38,961 nt of DNA from a virus. Numbering within the stretch: the first letter of the stretch is position 1; the number at the start of each line of letters is the position of its first letter. The DNA is taken from IMG/VR virus record IMGVR_UViG_3300025327_000086, positions 1 through 38,961 of that record. One strand, written 5' to 3'. Position numbers and translations under genes: made by a program. The notes below the pieces were generated by a model that did not search any database, was not told where the DNA came from, and saw only the letters and a list, made by a program, of their open reading frames with translations. Below are positions 36,601-38,961 of this stretch, one piece after another.

Positions 36601-38029
36601 CCTCCGCGACAAGGAGCGCCAGGAGGAGGACGACCTCTTCGAGTTCCGCCGGAAGCTCGGCGAGATCGGGCTCCTCCAGGAGATCGACCGCCAGCAGCGC
36701 ATCGCGCGCGAGGCCGAGGAGGGCTCCAAGCGCCAGCGCGACGCCCTGGTGGCCGTCCGCGACACCGAGAAGCGCCTCCAGCAGGAGCGCGAGTCCGCCG
36801 CCCTGGGGGAGATCGGCAAGCTCCAGGAGCGGCTGAAGCTCGGCCCGCTCGGCCGGTTCACCGCCGAGACGAAGTTCACCCAGGATACGCTGGCCGAGGC
36901 CTTGGAGTCCCTCCGGGCGGAGCAGCGCGAGGCCCTCGCCCGGGCGCAGACGCGGTTCCAGGGCGAGGGCCTCCGGCTCGACCAGGCGGCGAAGGTCACG
37001 CCCGGCGTCGGGCTCGAGGTCGGCGGCGTCCGCGGGCTCGTCGAGGGCATCAAGGAGACGCGGGAGGCCGGCGAGCGCGCCCGCCAGGTGGGCTCCATCC
37101 GCGACATCATCGCCGGGGTCGTCCGCCTCCCAGAGGCCCTCGTCCCGGAGCTGCACGACCTCCGCGCCGCCGTCGTGGCCGGCTTGATAAAGGTCGAGGA
37201 CGCGGTGTTGGAGCTGGTCCGCATGGCGGGCGGCAGGGTGCCTGAGCGGCGGCCGGAGGCGGCGCCAACGCCGGGCGGAGAGGTTCCGCGGCCAGCCCCG
37301 GCCGGGGAGACACCGCGGCCCGCCCCGGCGGCGGCCCGCCCGGCGGCGGCCCCGCCCGCCCCGGTGGACCTCGCCGCCGAGGAGGAGAGGATCCGCCGGG
37401 GCGTCGCCGCCGGGGCCTTCACGGAGCGCCAGGCGCAGGGCCTCCTCGACTTGGCGAGACAGCGGGCGGCCCAGGCCGCTGCGGCGCCGCCAGTCCGGCC
37501 GGCCCCCCAGGTCCCGCCGCCCGAGATCCCGGAGCCGCCGGAAGCCGCCCCCCGGCCCGCCCGGCGTCTCTCGCCAGCCGAGGAGGACTTCCTCCGCCAG
37601 CAGGGCTTCCCGGCCGAGCCGTCGGCCCAGGAGCCCGCCCGGGAACCCGCCCCGGCCCTGCCGCAGCCGCCGCGCGAGATCACGCCGCCGTTGCCGCGGC
37701 TCCGCCTCTCCCCCGCCGAGGAGGAGTTCCTCCGCGAGCAGACGGGCCCCCCGCAGCGCGCCGTCGAGGACGCCGGGCGACTCATCCCAAGCGGCGCGCA
37801 GGCCGAGGCGCTGACGGAACCCATCGCCGCCGGCTTCGAGGCGCTGCCGGCCCGCGCCCAGGAGGCGATGGCGAAAGTCGCGCAAATCGTCGGGGATACC
37901 ACCGAGAAACTCCTGGCGGACGCTCAGAGGTTCGAAGGCGCGTTCCCGCGCGAGCTGTTCGAAGGGTTCTACGGGCAGTTCGTGGACACGATGAAGACCG
38001 AGATGCGCCGCGCCGGGGTCGCGGTGTGA
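33668..38029 (+). CDS. tape measure protein
   Basis: I prefer GTG 33668, which overlaps the end of the T frame, over GTG 33641; it gives 1453 residues starting PLDVGAIGDIVVRLRADASE, a usual tape measure opening. Residues 60-220 hold imperfect repeats (RFEGLAANLQRALAGIADP, RFEGLFASLADPAQLKNIG). A hydrophobic stretch near 270-295 (FRTLAGLAAVVFAVRQV) may cross the membrane on ejection. Residues about 610-1140 are coiled coil, followed by a Pro/Ala-rich part with repeated RLSPAEEDFLRQQ and RLSPAEEEFLREQ. The protein sets tail length. Confidence 0.88.
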   Translation: MPLDVGAIGDIVVRLRADASEVKAAVQDGANGVDVLRQAAVRATRQVGDFAGAVRRAAEALAGLRQAETFGAVARQAAAGVAGVERFRGAVQGAAAGLAAVAESDPFARAARQAAAAVAEIQRFAAAAQGAAAQLAAIPQAARFEGLAANLQRALAGIADPARLEAVRARFEGLFASLADPAQLKNIGANIRQALAGVGEAAQREGLARQFERVFAGLKTPEQVRQLGEAVTGTFQTATREIGRAGDAAARFGRAGEAASASYGGLAGTFRTLAGLAAVVFAVRQVREWVGAGAQFNAQIEQMVLGMRAVLATNLEVTDQFGRQVEGAQKLGIAGEQVSLQMEKLKRDALLTTATLQQLIETMQVAIGPGSAVGLSVDQIRQVVVALSQMAAAIGLPLVQIPIEIREILEGTIQYRTRIAQVLNIQNEQVNNWKAQGTLFQELIKRTASFQVAGQQAGETWIGILSTLRDFKEQLAGAALAPAMDLIRRAFVAIRDSLGEARGGIFVFNESVVQVRDSIGRFATGAVQGFLEFLQRIRPVAPALLELAAVLGDAVRIAGSLAASLGVLAANLVAAYNEWLKWTGIPAILEAAGNALDRLRKRARGEALTGVEAAQRDAEAAAEAGRAAEARQRLLVAEISGLKDVRAVLTDTTAAREDQAKAVSALAQQYPELRRFLNTEATQTREVAAAIDQMTAAREGDIERTREQRVAAVQEQIDAQRRILALAAQRRAEIEPGLPDPAKMREAAAFAEKLSAGAGKLIEARAEEAAQLRRAETAAIDALIEKDRELRTLVGKPVIEPRLRAETPDELKRRLALETEGRKGAAQALLKIQEDAEAELSKRRAEFEAREGATIEERLRFERAALAEKQRIERAKLQIAIDALRAESEAIQRTEDQRQQAALGTAARIEDQARRAREAGRVTEAAELERKANEAKVLAARQAAPELVRVEREIQDKRADLARLALRQEEEAIRQRTALRDKERQEEDDLFEFRRKLGEIGLLQEIDRQQRIAREAEEGSKRQRDALVAVRDTEKRLQQERESAALGEIGKLQERLKLGPLGRFTAETKFTQDTLAEALESLRAEQREALARAQTRFQGEGLRLDQAAKVTPGVGLEVGGVRGLVEGIKETREAGERARQVGSIRDIIAGVVRLPEALVPELHDLRAAVVAGLIKVEDAVLELVRMAGGRVPERRPEAAPTPGGEVPRPAPAGETPRPAPAAARPAAAPPAPVDLAAEEERIRRGVAAGAFTERQAQGLLDLARQRAAQAAAAPPVRPAPQVPPPEIPEPPEAAPRPARRLSPAEEDFLRQQGFPAEPSAQEPAREPAPALPQPPREITPPLPRLRLSPAEEEFLREQTGPPQRAVEDAGRLIPSGAQAEALTEPIAAGFEALPARAQEAMAKVAQIVGDTTEKLLADAQRFEGAFPRELFEGFYGQFVDTMKTEMRRAGVAV

Positions 38030-38030
38030 C

Positions 38031-38456
38031 GTGCCGGCGACCATCCCGGCCTTCGGGCGCCTCACCATCGGGCCGACGGGTGGCGAGACGACGTTCACCA
38101 CGGACCCCGAGCCCTACGAGCCGTACCAGTGGCCGAAGCGCCACAGCGTCCACCCGGGGCTCCAGGGGGCCGCCACGATCCAGGACTTCGGCGTGTTCGC
38201 CGCCGACCGCCGCCTCACGCTGGAGGGCTCGTTCGACCAGCCCATGGACGACACGGTGGTGAAAATCCTCGACGGCTACTACCGCACGCGCGGCGCCACG
38301 TTCGTCCTCGACGACTGGCTCGGCAACAAGTTCACCGTCTTCATCGCGGCGTTCACGCACCGCCCGCACGGGCGGCTGGCGATCTCGGCGTACCGGATGG
38401 AGTTGCAGGTGGTGAGCATCACGAACCTCTTCGGCTCCGCATACACGGGGAACTAG
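38031..38456 (+). CDS. putative distal tail protein, 141 aa
   Basis: GTG 38031 begins one base after the tape measure stop. Beta-rich with DRRLTLEGSFDQPMDDTVVK, GATFVLDDWLGNKFTVFIAA and RMELQVVSITNLF. Small beta proteins in this position form the distal tail or tail tip. No certain family match. Confidence 0.55.
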   Translation: MPATIPAFGRLTIGPTGGETTFTTDPEPYEPYQWPKRHSVHPGLQGAATIQDFGVFAADRRLTLEGSFDQPMDDTVVKILDGYYRTRGATFVLDDWLGNKFTVFIAAFTHRPHGRLAISAYRMELQVVSITNLFGSAYTGN

Positions 38457-38459
38457 GCC

Positions 38460-38961
38460 ATGGGCGCGAGCATCCGGCACCTGGCGAACGACGGCAACAC
38501 CAGCATCACCGGAAAGACCTGGCCCGACATCTTCGCCACGCAGCCCGCAGCCACGGGCACGCCGGAGAAGTTCGCCGTCGAGAACAACGGCGACCGCGCG
38601 CTCATCACCGTGCAGCTTGGCATCGCGCAGGCGGGCGGCAGCGACGGCCACACGATGGTCCGCCTCGTGGCGGACACCGCGACGCTGAGCGCGCCGTACT
38701 CGTTCGCGGCGGCCGTGGGGCCGACGGGCGGGACCTGGGGCGCGACGGGCACGCGCTACTACCGCATCACGGCGACGAACGCGACGGGCGAGACGGCCGG
38801 CTCGTTGGAGGCCTCGTTCAACGTCACGGACACGGCCAAGAAGGTGACGCTCACCTGGGCCGCCGTGGCGGGGGCGACGGGGTACAAGGTCTACCGCAGC
38901 GCCACGTCCGGCGTCTACACGACTCCCGCCCTGCGGGCCACGCTCGGGGCCGTGACGACCT
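38460..38961 (+). CDS. tail tip/fibre protein with fibronectin-III-like domain (partial)
   Basis: ATG 38460; the gene runs off the window after 167 codons. From about residue 98 RYYRITATNATGETAGS and VTLTWAAVAGATGYKVYRS form a fibronectin type III-like fold common in tail proteins that touch host surfaces or sugars. The first 95 residues are beta-rich and unassigned. Confidence 0.65.
   Translation, partial: MGASIRHLANDGNTSITGKTWPDIFATQPAATGTPEKFAVENNGDRALITVQLGIAQAGGSDGHTMVRLVADTATLSAPYSFAAAVGPTGGTWGATGTRYYRITATNATGETAGSLEASFNVTDTAKKVTLTWAAVAGATGYKVYRSATSGVYTTPALRATLGAVTT

Noticed and set aside
1-38961. CRISPR arrays, tRNA genes, rRNA and insertion sequences
   Set aside because: I saw no spaced direct repeats, no cloverleaf with CCA end, no rRNA-like stretch and no transposase or terminal inverted repeats.

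Overview
The window looks like most of a tailed-phage (Caudoviricetes) genome or prophage with very GC-rich DNA. The genes are tightly packed. Most junctions are ATGA or GTGA overlaps (stop of one gene inside the start of the next), and GTG starts are common. The head set is T4-type (gp20-like portal, gp21-like protease joined to a scaffold, gp23-like capsid). The tail set is lambda/HK97-like (gp10-type completion protein, tail tube, G/GT chaperone with a -1 slippery site, 1453-residue tape measure), so a siphovirus is most likely. No large terminase, integrase, DNA polymerase, endolysin or tRNA is visible, so the window is probably not the whole genome. The host is unknown. A Pup-like protein and a GT9 heptosyltransferase-type domain together would suit a Pup-bearing, possibly diderm, bacterium; this is inference.

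Layout. 1-1130: small early genes reading right. 1075-2317: two leftward genes, a RepA/AAA_25-like ATPase and a 92-residue HEMGH protein whose near-consensus promoter would give an almost leaderless mRNA. 2318-2525: a divergent control region with a rightward promoter flanked by CACGTG palindromes. 2526-5285: recombination module (Cas4/AddB-like Fe-S PD-(D/E)XK nuclease, Sak4-like ATPase, unknown partner). 5287-9285: accessory genes (several zinc ribbons, a Gp37/Gp68 family protein, a secreted protein, a vWA protein). 9336-17378: sugar and glycan cluster (RmlC-like cupin, SDR epimerase, RmlD-like reductase, GT2-GT9 fusion, two methyltransferases, one fused to a GT4-like domain) with small membrane proteins between. 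17375-18149: small genes ending in an excisionase-like HTH protein. 18146-38961: late operon with portal, three membrane/coiled-coil proteins, an intein-split Mu gpF-like head protein, Pup, a tandem family ending in a kinase-like protein, ChaB-like protein, protease-scaffold, capsid, connectors, tail tube, tail chaperone, tape measure and the first distal tail genes.

Most notable observations: (1) a phage-borne Pup ending in GGE, between the gpF-like head gene and a group of three genes sharing a novel LSxxQLRxLFAxG motif, one of which carries a PI3K/HipA-like kinase core; (2) an intein in the gpF-like protein whose HNH endonuclease is encoded in a different frame, nested inside the open intein frame; (3) a 15-bp palindrome GGCAAACNGTTTGCC present exactly three times and in degenerate form four more times, including between the divergent promoters; (4) a protease-scaffold fusion with a strong internal start where base composition changes; (5) two small genes interrupted by single in-frame stops; (6) two decayed LAGLIDADG homing-endonuclease genes.
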